From positions 7,130,001 to 7,194,000 of the forward strand of contig NZ_JAUSZI010000002.1 of NCBI RefSeq assembly GCF_030817415.1: a stretch of 64,000 nt of DNA, written 5' to 3'. This DNA comes from Streptomyces umbrinus. GTDB lineage: Bacteria; Actinomycetota; Actinomycetes; Streptomycetales; Streptomycetaceae. The first letter of the stretch is position 1. Each line of letters starts with the position of its first letter. Shown in pieces: positions 1 to 9,035 of the stretch. Made by a program: the position numbers and the translations under genes. The notes under the pieces are model-generated. The model was given only the letters and a program-made list of their open reading frames with translations, made no database searches and had not been told where the DNA came from.

Positions 1-596
1 GCGGTGGCGACCACGGTGGCGCTGAGGGGATTCCCGTGCGCGTCCGTGCCGCCCCGCAGATCGTCGAGGACGCGCACCCCGGCGGCGCCGATGGCGACAT
101 CGGTGAGCCCGGTCCGCCAGGGCCGCCCGAACGTGTCCGTGACGACGACCCCGACTTCGACCCCGAGCGCGTCCCGCAGCCCGTCGCGGATCGCGCGCGC
201 GGAGGCGTCGGAGTCCTCGGGCAGCAACAGCACGGTCCCGGAGGGCGTGTTGGAGGCGTCGACGCCGGCGGCGGCCATGATGAGCCCCTGCCGGTTCTCC
301 ACGATCCGCAGCGGCCCGCGCCGCGCGACGACCCGCACGGTCTCGGCGTCGATGGCGGCCTCCCGGTCCGCCGCCTCGACGATCCGCCCCTCGGCCTTGG
401 ACACGATCTTCGAGGTGACCAGCAGCACGTCCCCGTCGGCAAGACCCGGCTCGGTACTCGCGATCAGCTTGGCGAGATCGTCCCCCGGCCGTACTTCGGG
501 CAGTCCGGGCAGCGCCCAGACCCGGAAGCCGGGCACACCCGACGGCAGCCCTTCGTCACCTGCCGGAGCCGGACTCGCCGAAACCTCGTCGCTCAT
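1..596 (-). CDS. fbiB: Coenzyme F420 ligase FbiB, N-terminal part (cut by window edge)
   Basis: FbiB adds glutamate residues to F420-0 in the cytoplasm, the last stage of F420 synthesis. Only about 198 N-terminal residues are visible, and the gene continues off the left edge. They hold the F420-ligase domain: a start like [13 protein letters not shown], then [26 protein letters not shown] near residues 60-75 and [11 protein letters not shown] near 155, which is the metal/GTP-binding region of CofE-type ligases. The C-terminal nitroreductase-like domain usual in actinobacterial FbiB would lie outside the window. I chose the ATG at 596. An in-frame TTG at 644, overlapping the fbiA stop, is possible and would make the two genes translationally coupled. 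Identity is sure from the motifs and the fbiA neighbour; the start is not. Confidence 0.9.
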   Translation of the reverse strand, partial: MSDEVSASPAPAGDEGLPSGVPGFRVWALPGLPEVRPGDDLAKLIASTEPGLADGDVLLVTSKIVSKAEGRIVEAADREAAIDAETVRVVARRGPLRIVENRQGLIMAAAGVDASNTPSGTVLLLPEDSDASARAIRDGLRDALGVEVGVVVTDTFGRPWRTGLTDVAIGAAGVRVLDDLRGGTDAHGNPLSATVVAT

Positions 597-640
597 GTGC
601 CCCGTACCCCCGAACCCGTCACTGCCGAAGTCGTCGTCGC

Positions 641-1600
641 TCAAGCGCCCCGCACCTCCTCCGCCAGCGCCAGCGCCTGACGGGCCATCTCGGCCGTCGC
701 GTCCAGGTCGGTCATCATCAGGGGCACGGCCCGGCACTGGATGCCGGCGGCGGCGACCCGCTCCACCGTCCCGGCGTCCACGGTGTCGACGAGCCAGCCG
801 TCGAGAAGCCCCGAGCCGTAGTGCTCGGCGACCGCGGCGGCCGTGGACTCGACGCCGACGGCCGCGAGGACCTTGTCGGCCATGCCGCGCACGGGCGCGT
901 CACCGACGATGGGGGAGAGGCCGACCACCGGGACGCCCGCCTCGGCGATGGCCTCGCGGATGCCGGGCACGGCGAGGATGGTGCCGACGGAGACGACCGG
1001 GTTGGACGGCGGGAAGAGAATCACGTCGGCCGAGGAGATCGCCTCCAGCACTCCGGGCGCCGGCTTGGCCTGGTCGGCGCCGACGGGCACCACCGCGTAC
1101 GCGTCCACGGAGGCCCGCAGCCGCACCCAGTACTCCTGGAAGTGGATGGCCTTGCGCTCGCCGTCGATCTCGACGGCCACATGGGTCTCGATGCGGTCGT
1201 CGGACATGGGGATCAGCCGGACGCCCGGCTTCCACCGGTCGCAGAGCGCCTCGGTGACGGCGCTGAGGGGATACCCGGCGCTCAGCATCTGTGTCCGCAC
1301 GATGTGTGTCGCGAAGTCCCGGTCGCCGAGCCCGAACCACTCGGGTCCGACCCCGTACGCCGCGAGCTCCTCCTTGAGATGGAAGGTCTCGTCGGTCCGC
1401 CCCCAGCCCTGCTCCTCGTTGATACCGCCACCGAGCGTGTACATCACCGTGTCGAGGTCCGGGCAGACCTTCAGCCCGAAGAGGTGGATGTCGTCCCCGG
1501 TGTTGCCGATGACCGTGACGTCCGCGTCCGGCGCGGCCTGCTTGAGACCACGCAGGAACCGTGCACCACCGATGCCGCCTGCCAGAACCACAATGCGCAT
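641..1600 (-). CDS. fbiA: 2-phospho-L-lactate transferase (F420 biosynthesis)
   Basis: FbiA joins the lactyl or enolpyruvyl phosphate donor to the deazaflavin Fo, giving (dehydro)F420-0, the substrate of the FbiB encoded just downstream. The 319-residue length is normal for the CofD/FbiA family. Visible motifs are the N-terminal nucleotide-binding loop [15 protein letters not shown], then [19 protein letters not shown] near residues 32-50, and the conserved [15 protein letters not shown] near 195-210. The stop lies 45 bp before the fbiB ATG, or overlaps a possible TTG start of fbiB. The cysteine dioxygenase gene ends 41 bp upstream in the same direction, so the three could share a transcript. 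The ATG at 1600 directly precedes the family-typical MRIVVLAGG. Confidence 0.95.
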   Translation of the reverse strand: MRIVVLAGGIGGARFLRGLKQAAPDADVTVIGNTGDDIHLFGLKVCPDLDTVMYTLGGGINEEQGWGRTDETFHLKEELAAYGVGPEWFGLGDRDFATHIVRTQMLSAGYPLSAVTEALCDRWKPGVRLIPMSDDRIETHVAVEIDGERKAIHFQEYWVRLRASVDAYAVVPVGADQAKPAPGVLEAISSADVILFPPSNPVVSVGTILAVPGIREAIAEAGVPVVGLSPIVGDAPVRGMADKVLAAVGVESTAAAVAEHYGSGLLDGWLVDTVDAGTVERVAAAGIQCRAVPLMMTDLDATAEMARQALALAEEVRGA

Positions 1601-1641
1601 GCATTCAGTCTTGCAGGCGGCTACGACAACGCGTCAGCCGG

Positions 1642-2145
1642 TTACGAGACCTTGGCCACCGTCCCCGACTCCGCCGCGCACCGGACGGCGTGCATCGGCA
1701 TCTCCGTCAACCCGGGGTAGTACACGTGCAGGCTTATGGCCGGATCGAGCGAGTCGTTGACGACCTCGTGCACGTACCCGGGCGCGAACACACGTTGAGC
1801 GCCCGCGCCCAACGCGCGCGTGCCCCGCTCGGTGCGCTCGGTCAGCGCGCCCTCCAGGACGGTGAGCACGCCGGAGGAGCGGCCGTGGTCGTGCAGCCCG
1901 CTGCCCTGCCCGGGCACCCAGGAGAGCAGCCACACCTCGTAGCCGGGCCCGGTGCGCAGCCGGTGGTACCAGCGGGACGTCGCGTCGTACTCGACGAGGT
2001 GCTCCCACTGGGAGCGGTCGGCCGCGATGGAGCGGGCGAGGCCGACGAAGTCGGCCACGGTGGCCGGGTGCTCGCGCGGCGCCTGGAGGAGGTGCGGTAC
2101 TTCGAGGATGTCGCCGGCGATCTGGAGGTCGCTGTCGCTGTTCAT
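1642..2145 (-). CDS. Cysteine dioxygenase, cupin family
   Basis: The product of about 167 residues is a small cupin of the type I cysteine dioxygenase family, which oxidises L-cysteine to cysteine sulfinate at a mononuclear iron. The iron-site motif is GLHDHGRSSGVLTVLEG near residues 80-97, with a third histidine in FAPGYVHEVVN near 125. I chose the ATG at 2145 (MNSDSDLQIAG), because the longer reading to 2196 adds a low-complexity Pro/Ser stretch. It lies upstream of fbiA on the same strand and faces the long whiB regulatory region. The substrate is assigned from family membership only; a related thiol dioxygenase is possible. Confidence 0.85.
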   Translation of the reverse strand: MNSDSDLQIAGDILEVPHLLQAPREHPATVADFVGLARSIAADRSQWEHLVEYDATSRWYHRLRTGPGYEVWLLSWVPGQGSGLHDHGRSSGVLTVLEGALTERTERGTRALGAGAQRVFAPGYVHEVVNDSLDPAISLHVYYPGLTEMPMHAVRCAAESGTVAKVS

Positions 2146-2886
2146 GGGTGCGGTGGGTTCCTCGGCGGAAGAGAGTGCTGGAGGACTGGGTGTCACGTAC
2201 CGTCCGCCCGGGTCGCGGGCATGAGGTGTGCCCTGGTGCGGGCGAGGGGACCAGCGGCCGGGCCCTGGTCAGGGAACTCGGCGGCAGCCGGAGCGCGGTT
2301 GGCTCAACAGCTGTGACAGCAACAGAAACAGCTACAGCGAGCGTGGGCAGCACCGAGGGACCCGGCGGTGCGGGTCGAGGTGAGTGCCAAGTTCGCGAGC
2401 ATGCCCACTAGGACACCGGTTCACACTCGGACTGTCAACTTGATGTCCGGTATGTGGGCGATGTTTCACCTCATCCGGTTCATCTCTGTGGCGAAAGGTT
2501 TGTGCAGGAGCTTGCGAGGACACATGGCGCACAATCGGGCGCACGAACCTCGTCGCGATCCCGTGATCCATGGGGCATTCGTGTGATCCACATGTGATCC
2601 GGTTCGCTTCGCCGTCCGTACAGGAACGAGATCGAACTTCTGAGCGTCCTTCTTCGTACAGGTCCTGCGCGGAGACGGAGCCGGCCGGGTCCCTATTCGG
2701 CTGTCAGGGTTTATGCCGATTTGAACACTTTCCGCAAAGCCTTGGTTCCGCAGAGTGAATAAGGGGCCCAATAGCAGATCTCGGCTTGACTGGCCCGGAT
2801 CGGCACACTTGTAATTTCACTCGTGTCGTTCAGCCGAAATCGGTAACGGCAGCATCACGGGGACGCGAGACGGACGAGGGGCGCAC
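2146..2886. promoter_or_regulatory. Long divergent regulatory region between cysteine dioxygenase and whiB
   Basis: This 741-bp stretch holds no convincing gene and is less G/C-rich than its flanks, with several AT-rich patches near 2600-2830. It must hold promoters for the leftward cysteine dioxygenase/F420 genes and for rightward whiB. Visible structure includes three copies of GTGATCC at 2563, 2583 and 2594, and an AT-rich segment just upstream of whiB (TTGTAATTTCACTCGTGTCG, 2809-2828). WhiB is developmentally controlled in Streptomyces, so an unusually long upstream region is expected. I could not place a convincing -35/-10 pair. Confidence 0.5.
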
Positions 2887-3150
2887 ATGACCGAGCTGTT
2901 TCAGGAACTGCTGGTCGACGAGGCCGAAGAGGAGCTCGGCTGGCAGGAGCGGGCGCTCTGCGCGCAGACCGACCCCGAGTCCTTTTTCCCCGAGAAGGGC
3001 GGCTCCACCCGCGAGGCCAAGAAGGTCTGCCTCGCCTGTGAGGTCCGCTCCGAGTGCCTCGAATACGCGCTCGCCAACGACGAACGATTCGGCATCTGGG
3101 GCGGCCTGTCCGAGCGTGAACGGCGCCGCCTGAAGAAGGCCGCCGTCTGA
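2887..3150 (+). CDS. whiB: WhiB sporulation regulator, iron-sulfur protein
   Basis: The 87-residue product is the founding WhiB protein itself, not one of the Wbl paralogues. The N terminus MTELFQELLVDEAEEELGW and core LCAQTDPESFFPEKGGSTRE match Streptomyces WhiB almost residue for residue from memory. Four [4Fe-4S] ligands are visible at Cys25, Cys48, Cys51 and Cys57, followed by the G(I/V)WGG turn (GIWGGLS) and a basic tail RERRRLKKAAV. WhiB acts with WhiA to arrest aerial growth and start sporulation septation. The mycobacterial orthologue is WhiB2/WhmD, which also sits beside fbiA. The ATG at 2887 is preceded by GACGAGGGGCGCAC, a fair ribosome site. Confidence 0.97.
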   Translation: MTELFQELLVDEAEEELGWQERALCAQTDPESFFPEKGGSTREAKKVCLACEVRSECLEYALANDERFGIWGGLSERERRRLKKAAV

Positions 3151-3251
3151 TCGTGGCTTGATCGCGCCCTGATCGCCGGCTGTGCGCCGCCCGACCGAAC
3201 GGCGCACACCCCTACGTTCCGATACGTAACGAACGGCCCGTCGCTGGTGGG

Positions 3252-3260
3252 TTATCCACA
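3252..3260 (+). promoter_or_regulatory. Single DnaA-box-like nonamer TTATCCACA
   Basis: A perfect TTATCCACA lies between whiB and the large glycosyltransferase gene. It matches the E. coli-type DnaA consensus; Streptomyces oriC boxes are mostly TTGTCCACA. A lone box may be chance or a minor DnaA binding or titration site. Confidence 0.25.
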
Positions 3261-3376
3261 GGCGGCGGGCCGCTCTCGTGCCCAGCCGTTAGTGTGGGCC
3301 TCCGTCCGAGACGCCCCGCTGTCCTCTGGGGGCACAGGCGTCCACCGCAGTCCATCGAACCGGGGCCCGTACCTCG

Positions 3377-6300
3377 ATGTCCGCGCACAGCCATTCGGCA
3401 GGTCAGTACGACGCTGCCACGCCCGAGTTCCCACGGCACGTGGTCACCGCCGTGATCGTCTCGCACGACGGTGCCCGCTGGCTCCCCGACGCCCTCGCCG
3501 GGCTGCTCGGCCAGGAACGCCCCGTACAGAACGCCGTGGCGGCCGACACCGGCAGCGCGGACGACTCCGCCCGGCTGGTCACCGACGCCCTCGGCGCCGA
3601 CCGGGTGCTGCACCTCGCCCGGCGCACCGGCTTCGGCCAGGCCGTCGAGGAGGCCGCCCGCACGGCCGGCGTGCTGACCCCGGACGACCTGCCGTACCTC
3701 AAGCGCCCCAGCGGCTGGGACCCGGTCACCCGCACCTGGCGCGACGACGCGTACGACATGCCGGAACTGCCCCACGGCGAGCCCGAGCAGTGGCTGTGGC
3801 TCCTGCACGACGACTGCGCCCCCGAAGCCGACGCCCTGGCCCAGCTGCTGCGGGTCGTGGAGAACGAACGGGAGCTCGGCAAGGACGTCGCGATCGTCGG
3901 CCCCAAGCTCCGCGGCTGGTACGACCGCAGACAGCTCCTGGAAGTCGGCGTCACCATCGCGCACAGCGGCCGCCGCTGGACCGGCCTCGACCGGCGTGAG
4001 CAGGACCAGGGCCAGCACGACCACGTCAGGCCCGTGCTCGCCGTGTCCACCGCCGGCATGCTGATCCGCCGCGACGTCTTCGAAGAGCTCGGCGGTTTCG
4101 ACCGCCGGCTGCCCCTGATGCGCGACGACATCGACCTGTGCTGGCGCGCCCAGGCCGCGGGCCACCGTGTCCTCGTCGCCCCGGAAGCGGTCGTGCGGCA
4201 CGCCGAGGCGTCCTCCCGCGAGCGGCGCACCGTCGACTGCGTGGGCCGCACCTCCGCCTCCCCGCACAAGGTCGACAAGGCCGGCGCCGTCTACACCCTC
4301 CTCGTCAACAGCCGCAGCGCGGCGCTCCCCTGGATCCTCGTACGGCTCGTCGTCGGCACGCTGCTGCGCACGGTCGCGTACCTCGTGGGCAAGGTCCCCG
4401 GACAGGCGGTCGACGAGATCCGCGGCCTCCTGGGGACACTGCTGCGCCCGGAGCGCATCCTCGCGGGCCGACGCAGGCGCGGCCGCCCCCAGGTCGACAA
4501 GGGCGAACTGCGCCCGCTGTTCCCGCCACCCGGCGCGACCGTGCGGGCCACCATCGAACAGGCCGCGGGCAACCTCGCGGGCAGCTCCGACCCGGAGCTG
4601 AACGCGGCAGGACGACACGGCAGCGCCGTCGAGTCCGGACCCGGCGGCGACGACGCCGACTTCCTGGAGGTCGAGCAGTTCGCCCGCCTCAAGCGCGTCG
4701 CCCGCAAGCCGGGACCGATGCTCTTCGTGGCCCTTCTCCTCGTCTCGCTCGTCGCCTGCCGTGAGCTCCTCGGCGGCGGTGCGCTCTCGGGCGGGGCGCT
4801 GCTGCCCGCCCCGGCCGACTCCTCCGAGCTGTGGTCGCGCTATCTGGACGCCTGGCATCCGGTCGGCGCCGGCGGCACCCAGTCAGCGCCGCCGTATCTC
4901 GCGCTCGTCGCGATGCTCGCGAGCCTGCTGTTCGGCTCCACCGGGCTCGCCGTCACCGTGCTGCTGGTCGGTTCGGTGCCGCTGGCCGGCTTCACCGCCT
5001 ACTTCGCCTCCCGCCCGCTCGTCCAGTCGCGCCTGCTGCGCGCCTGGGCGTCCGTGGCGTACGCCTTCCTGCCCGCCGCCACCGGCGCGCTCGCGGGCGG
5101 CCGCATCGGCACGGCCGTACTCGCCGTGCTGCTGCCCCTCATCGCGCGCGCGGGCGTCGCGGCCAGCGGCCTCGCCTCGGAGACCGCCCGTGGCAGCTGG
5201 CGCGCCACCTGGGCGTTCGCGCTGCTGCTGACCCTCGCCACCGCCTTCACGCCGATCGTGTGGCCCATCGCGCTCGTGCTGGGCCTCGCCCTGCTGGTCG
5301 TGCGCCGCGGCGAGATCACCGCCTATGGGCCGCGCTTCCTGGCGCAGCTCGGCACCCCGCTGCTCGTCCTCGCCCCCTGGTCGCTGACGCTGCTGCCGTT
5401 CGGCTTCTTCCAGCAGGCCGGCATGGAGTACGGGCCGGGGGCGGCCTCCGCGCTCGACCTGCTGGGCGGCAGCCCGGGCGGCCCCGGGACCGTCAGCGGG
5501 CTGATGCTGATCGGCATCGTGTGCGCCGCAGTGGCCGCGCTGGTGCGTACGGAGCGTCAGTTGGGAATCTGGACCGCCTGGGCGGCCGGCCTGGTGGCGC
5601 TCGTTTTCGCCGTCCTGTCCAACAGCTCCACCTGGGCCGGACCCGCCACCCTCGTCTACGGCCTCGCCTTCCTCGCCGCCGCCGCGCTCGGTGCCGACGG
5701 CGCCCGCTCGCGCGTGGCCGAGCAGAGCTTCGGCTGGCGTCAGCCGCTTGCCGTGCTCATCGCGTTCGCCGCGGCCGCGGGACCCCTGCTCGTCGCCGCC
5801 GGGTGGATGATCCGCGGCGCGGACGGACCCCTGGAGCGCCGCGATCCCGTCCAGGTGCCCGCGTTCGTCGCCGAGGAGAGCGGCACCCGCGACCAGGCCC
5901 GCACCCTCGTCCTGAACAGCGCCTCGCCGGCCGAGGTCGGCTACATGCTCGTCCGGGGCTCCGGCGCCCGCCTCGGCGACGCCGAACTGGCCGCGGCGGA
6001 CGGCGAGAACAAGCCGCTCGACAAGGTCGTCGCGAACCTCGTGGCGGGCTCCGGCGCCGACCAGGCCGACCAGCTCGGCGGCTTCGCCGTGCGGTACGTC
6101 CTCGTGCGCGGCGGCGCGCCCCGCGAGGTCAGCCGCGTCCTGGACGCGACCCCCGGCCTGAGCCGGCTGAGCCAGCAGGACGGCAGCGCCCTGTGGCGCG
6201 TCGACCGGCAGGTCGCGCGCGCGGCCATCGTCCCCGACTCCGGCGACCCGCAGCCCATCGCCGCAGGGCCCGTCGAACTGCACACCGAGATCCCCGCCGG

Positions 6301-7042
6301 TGCTGACGGCCGCGTCCTGCGCCTCGCCGACACCGCCGACGAGGGCTGGACGGCCACCCTCGACGGCAAGCCGCTCACCAGGACCACGGTCGACGGCTGG
6401 GCGCAGGGTTTCGAACTGCCCGCCACCGCTGGCCGGCTGGACGTCACCTTCGAGGCCCCGATGAGCCACACCGGCTGGCTGTGGGCGCAGGGCGCGCTCG
6501 CCGTCGTCCTCGTGGTGCTCGCCCTGCCCGGCCGCCGCCGTGACGTCGACGACGACCTCCCCGAGGAGCCCGTCGTCCCCGCCCAGGCCGTCTCCGGCGA
6601 GGGCCGCAGGGCCCGCAGGCTGCGCGCCCAGGCGGAGGCCGAACAGGCGGACCAGCCCGACCAGTTCACCCCGGACGCCCCGTCCGCCCCACCTCCTCCT
6701 TCGGAGGAGGCCCCCGTCCCCGCCCAGGTCCCGCAGCAGCAGACCTACGGCGATTGGGACACGACGACGTACGCGGGCGCCGAGTACGGCACCTACGGCG
6801 GCGAGCAGCAGTACCAGGGCGCCCCGCAGTACCCGGCGGGCACCTACGACCAGCAGCAGTATCCGGCGGACCCGTACCAGACGGGCCAGTACGACCCGTA
6901 CGCGTCCTACGGCACGGGGAACGCGGCGTACGACCCGTCGCAGACGTACTCCCAGGGCTACGACCCGGCGTACGACCCGGACCAGCACCAGCAGCCGCCG
7001 CACGGCACCGACAGTGAGCGCCCCGACGGGAGCCAGCAGTGA
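3377..7042 (+). CDS. Giant membrane-anchored family 2 glycosyltransferase
   Basis: The 1,221-residue protein has an N-terminal GT-A glycosyltransferase domain (about 20-320) with VIVSHDGARWLPDAL, an acidic HDDCAPEADAL donor-site motif near 148, and RDDIDLCWRAQAAGHRVLV near 250. A stretch of many hydrophobic helices (about 440-830) follows, then a mostly extracytoplasmic region (about 840-1030), another helix near 1035-1055 and a disordered tail of about 170 residues rich in Tyr, Gln, Pro and Asp (YGDWDTTTY, QQQYPADPY). It presumably transfers a sugar from an activated donor to an envelope acceptor; neither is known. Its stop overlaps the next start by four bases (GTGA), so the two are translationally coupled. 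This gene is the regular neighbour of whiB in streptomycetes. Confidence 0.85.
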   Translation: MSAHSHSAGQYDAATPEFPRHVVTAVIVSHDGARWLPDALAGLLGQERPVQNAVAADTGSADDSARLVTDALGADRVLHLARRTGFGQAVEEAARTAGVLTPDDLPYLKRPSGWDPVTRTWRDDAYDMPELPHGEPEQWLWLLHDDCAPEADALAQLLRVVENERELGKDVAIVGPKLRGWYDRRQLLEVGVTIAHSGRRWTGLDRREQDQGQHDHVRPVLAVSTAGMLIRRDVFEELGGFDRRLPLMRDDIDLCWRAQAAGHRVLVAPEAVVRHAEASSRERRTVDCVGRTSASPHKVDKAGAVYTLLVNSRSAALPWILVRLVVGTLLRTVAYLVGKVPGQAVDEIRGLLGTLLRPERILAGRRRRGRPQVDKGELRPLFPPPGATVRATIEQAAGNLAGSSDPELNAAGRHGSAVESGPGGDDADFLEVEQFARLKRVARKPGPMLFVALLLVSLVACRELLGGGALSGGALLPAPADSSELWSRYLDAWHPVGAGGTQSAPPYLALVAMLASLLFGSTGLAVTVLLVGSVPLAGFTAYFASRPLVQSRLLRAWASVAYAFLPAATGALAGGRIGTAVLAVLLPLIARAGVAASGLASETARGSWRATWAFALLLTLATAFTPIVWPIALVLGLALLVVRRGEITAYGPRFLAQLGTPLLVLAPWSLTLLPFGFFQQAGMEYGPGAASALDLLGGSPGGPGTVSGLMLIGIVCAAVAALVRTERQLGIWTAWAAGLVALVFAVLSNSSTWAGPATLVYGLAFLAAAALGADGARSRVAEQSFGWRQPLAVLIAFAAAAGPLLVAAGWMIRGADGPLERRDPVQVPAFVAEESGTRDQARTLVLNSASPAEVGYMLVRGSGARLGDAELAAADGENKPLDKVVANLVAGSGADQADQLGGFAVRYVLVRGGAPREVSRVLDATPGLSRLSQQDGSALWRVDRQVARAAIVPDSGDPQPIAAGPVELHTEIPAGADGRVLRLADTADEGWTATLDGKPLTRTTVDGWAQGFELPATAGRLDVTFEAPMSHTGWLWAQGALAVVLVVLALPGRRRDVDDDLPEEPVVPAQAVSGEGRRARRLRAQAEAEQADQPDQFTPDAPSAPPPPSEEAPVPAQVPQQQTYGDWDTTTYAGAEYGTYGGEQQYQGAPQYPAGTYDQQQYPADPYQTGQYDPYASYGTGNAAYDPSQTYSQGYDPAYDPDQHQQPPHGTDSERPDGSQQ

Positions 7043-8556
7043 ACCGCACCACCGTGTCCCTGATCGCCGGCGTGACCGCGCTCGCCGCCGTCACCGGATT
7101 CGCCTCGATGTCCGAGCCGGACACCACCGGCTCGGACACGGCGAAGGCGGCCGCCCAGCTGCCCGTGGAGCGCACCAGCCTGCTCTGCCCGGCTCCCAGC
7201 ACCTCGGACCTCGCGGAGACCGCGTACACGTCCTTCACCCCCGTCGCGGAGGTCACCGGTGACGACGGCGCGGCCGAACTCACGGCGGCGGGCGAGGAGT
7301 CGGCCGACGGCAAGACCGACGCGGACAAGGGCGACAAGAAGGACGACGGCAAGGGCGGCGAGGAGAAGGCCGTCCTGAGGCCGAAGGAGCCGGGCAAGCC
7401 GGTCACCGGCGAGGCCTCCGGCGCCGAGTCGCCCGCGCTCGTCGGCACCGCCGAGGGCAGGTTCGCGCCCGGCTGGACCGTCCAGCAGACGACGGAGATC
7501 CCGGCGGGCAGCGGCCGCGGCCTGCTCGGTACCAACTGCACCGCTCCGGACACGGAGTTCTGGTTCCCGGGCGCCAGCACCGCCAAGGAGCGCACGGACT
7601 ACGCGCACCTGACCAACCCGGACGACTCGGCCGCCGTCGCCGACATCGAGCTGTACGGCAAGGACGGCGCCCTCAAGTCGACGGTGGGGGAGGGCATCCA
7701 GATCCCGCCGCACTCCAGCGAGGCGGTGCTGCTGTCCACGCTCATCGACGAGCCGCAGACCAACCTCACCGTGCACGTCACGGTCCGCAGCGGCCGGGTC
7801 GCCGCCGCCGTCCAGGCCATCGACGACAAGCTCGGCGGCGACTGGCTGGGCCCCTCCACCGACCCCGCGGGCAGCCTCGTCCTGCCGGGCATCCCGAAGG
7901 ACGCCACATCCGTACGGCTGGTCGCCTTCGCGCCCGGTGACGCCGACGCGGACCTGAAGGTGCGGCTCGCCTCTCCGAACGGGCCGATCACCCCCGCCGG
8001 AAACGAGACGCTGCACGTCAAGGCAGGCATGACCGCCGCCATCGACCTCGGTGACGTCACGCGCGGCGAGGCGGGATCCCTGATGCTGACGCCGACCGGA
8101 CGGCCCACCCCGGTCGTCGCCGCCCTCAAGGTCACACGCGGCAAGGGCGACAAGCAGGAGACGGCGTTCATCCCGGCGACCGGCCCGGTGGAGACGCGCG
8201 CGACGGCCGCCGACAACCGCTCCAAGGGCTCCACGCTCTCCCTGGTGGCCCCCGGCCGTGCCGCGAAGGTCAAGGTCACGGCCTCTGCGGGAAGCGGCGG
8301 CGGCACGGCCGCGTCGAAGACGTACACGATCAAGGGCGGCACCACCCAGAACGTCGAGCTGCCCGTCCCCAGCGGCCTCAAGGGCACGTACGCCCTCACT
8401 GTCGAGCCGCAGTCCGGCGGTCCCGTCTACGCGGCGCGGATGCTCGAAGCGGCCAGTGGCGGCGTACCGATGTTCACGACGCAGACGCTGCCGGACGACC
8501 GGGGAACGGTGGAGGTACCGGACGCGGCACAGGACCTCTCGGTGCTGCAGAAGTAG
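7039..8556 (+). CDS. Exported DUF5719-type protein, partner of the glycosyltransferase
   Basis: The 505-residue product starts with a signal-anchor segment (VSLIAGVTALAAVTGFA, about residues 5-21) and is otherwise hydrophilic, consistent with an extracytoplasmic beta-rich protein. Residues about 70-130 form a charged Glu/Lys/Asp-rich linker (KTDADKGDKKDDGKGGEE). The rest resembles the DUF5719 family, with repeated beta-sandwich-like stretches such as DIELYGKDGALKS and SEAVLLSTLIDEP. The GTG start lies inside the stop of the glycosyltransferase gene, indicating stoichiometric production. I infer a helper or acceptor role for glycan assembly at the membrane; no catalytic motif is visible. Confidence 0.75.
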   Translation: MNRTTVSLIAGVTALAAVTGFASMSEPDTTGSDTAKAAAQLPVERTSLLCPAPSTSDLAETAYTSFTPVAEVTGDDGAAELTAAGEESADGKTDADKGDKKDDGKGGEEKAVLRPKEPGKPVTGEASGAESPALVGTAEGRFAPGWTVQQTTEIPAGSGRGLLGTNCTAPDTEFWFPGASTAKERTDYAHLTNPDDSAAVADIELYGKDGALKSTVGEGIQIPPHSSEAVLLSTLIDEPQTNLTVHVTVRSGRVAAAVQAIDDKLGGDWLGPSTDPAGSLVLPGIPKDATSVRLVAFAPGDADADLKVRLASPNGPITPAGNETLHVKAGMTAAIDLGDVTRGEAGSLMLTPTGRPTPVVAALKVTRGKGDKQETAFIPATGPVETRATAADNRSKGSTLSLVAPGRAAKVKVTASAGSGGGTAASKTYTIKGGTTQNVELPVPSGLKGTYALTVEPQSGGPVYAARMLEAASGGVPMFTTQTLPDDRGTVEVPDAAQDLSVLQK

Positions 8557-8582
8557 GACGCCGCACGCCTCCGGGGGCGCGG

Positions 8583-9035
8583 TCAGTCCTCCCCGTACCG
8601 GGGATCCACCGTCTCCGGAGTCAGGCCCAGCAGCTCGGCGACCTGCTCCACCACGACCTCGTGCACGAGCGCGGCCCGCTCGTCGCGCCCCTTGGTGCGG
8701 ATCTCGACCGGGCGGCGGTAGACGACGACTCGGCCGGGCCGGCCCTCGTGCGCCGGGATCGTGCCGCCCAGGGGAACCGTCTCGTCGGCCCAGCCCTCGT
8801 CACGCGCCGGGTCGAGCCGGGGCACCTCCAGCACCAGGAACTCGATGTCGGCGAGCTGCGGCCAGCGCCGCTCCAGCCGCTCCACGGAGTCCTGCACCAG
8901 ATCCGCGAACACCTCGGCCCGAGGCGCCGAGAGGGGTACCTGCGGCGGCGCCACTGGGCCACGCATCCCCCGCCCGTGTCGATCACGACGACGGGGCCTG
9001 GGCTCGGCGGCACGGGGCGGTACGGGGTTGTCCAT
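8583..9035 (-). CDS. Zincin-like metallopeptidase family protein with degenerate active site
   Basis: The 150-residue product belongs to the small zincin-like family found beside DUF3499 in actinobacteria (Rv3259 in M. tuberculosis, from memory). The body holds FLVLEVPRLDP, GRVVVYRRPVEIR and the expected helix at HEVVVEQVAELLGLTPETVD. The first His (125) and Glu of HExxH are present, but the second His is Val, so a normal zinc site cannot form. The C-terminal PRYGED is typical of the streptomycete members. The start at 9035 (MDNPVPPRAAEP) is chosen because upstream sequence is Arg-rich and non-conserved in character. It converges on the DUF5719 gene and diverges from DUF3499. Whether it is a peptidase at all is uncertain. 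Confidence 0.7.
   Translation of the reverse strand: MDNPVPPRAAEPRPRRRDRHGRGMRGPVAPPQVPLSAPRAEVFADLVQDSVERLERRWPQLADIEFLVLEVPRLDPARDEGWADETVPLGGTIPAHEGRPGRVVVYRRPVEIRTKGRDERAALVHEVVVEQVAELLGLTPETVDPRYGED

Noticed and set aside
3252..3260. Replication origin near the lone TTATCCACA
   Set aside because: A single box with no cluster, no dnaA or dnaN nearby. Streptomyces oriC holds many boxes next to dnaA.
4883..7003. Long minus-strand frames opposite the giant glycosyltransferase
   Set aside because: High-GC DNA creates long antisense frames by third-position bias. The translation is Arg/Gly/Val-rich and without family features.
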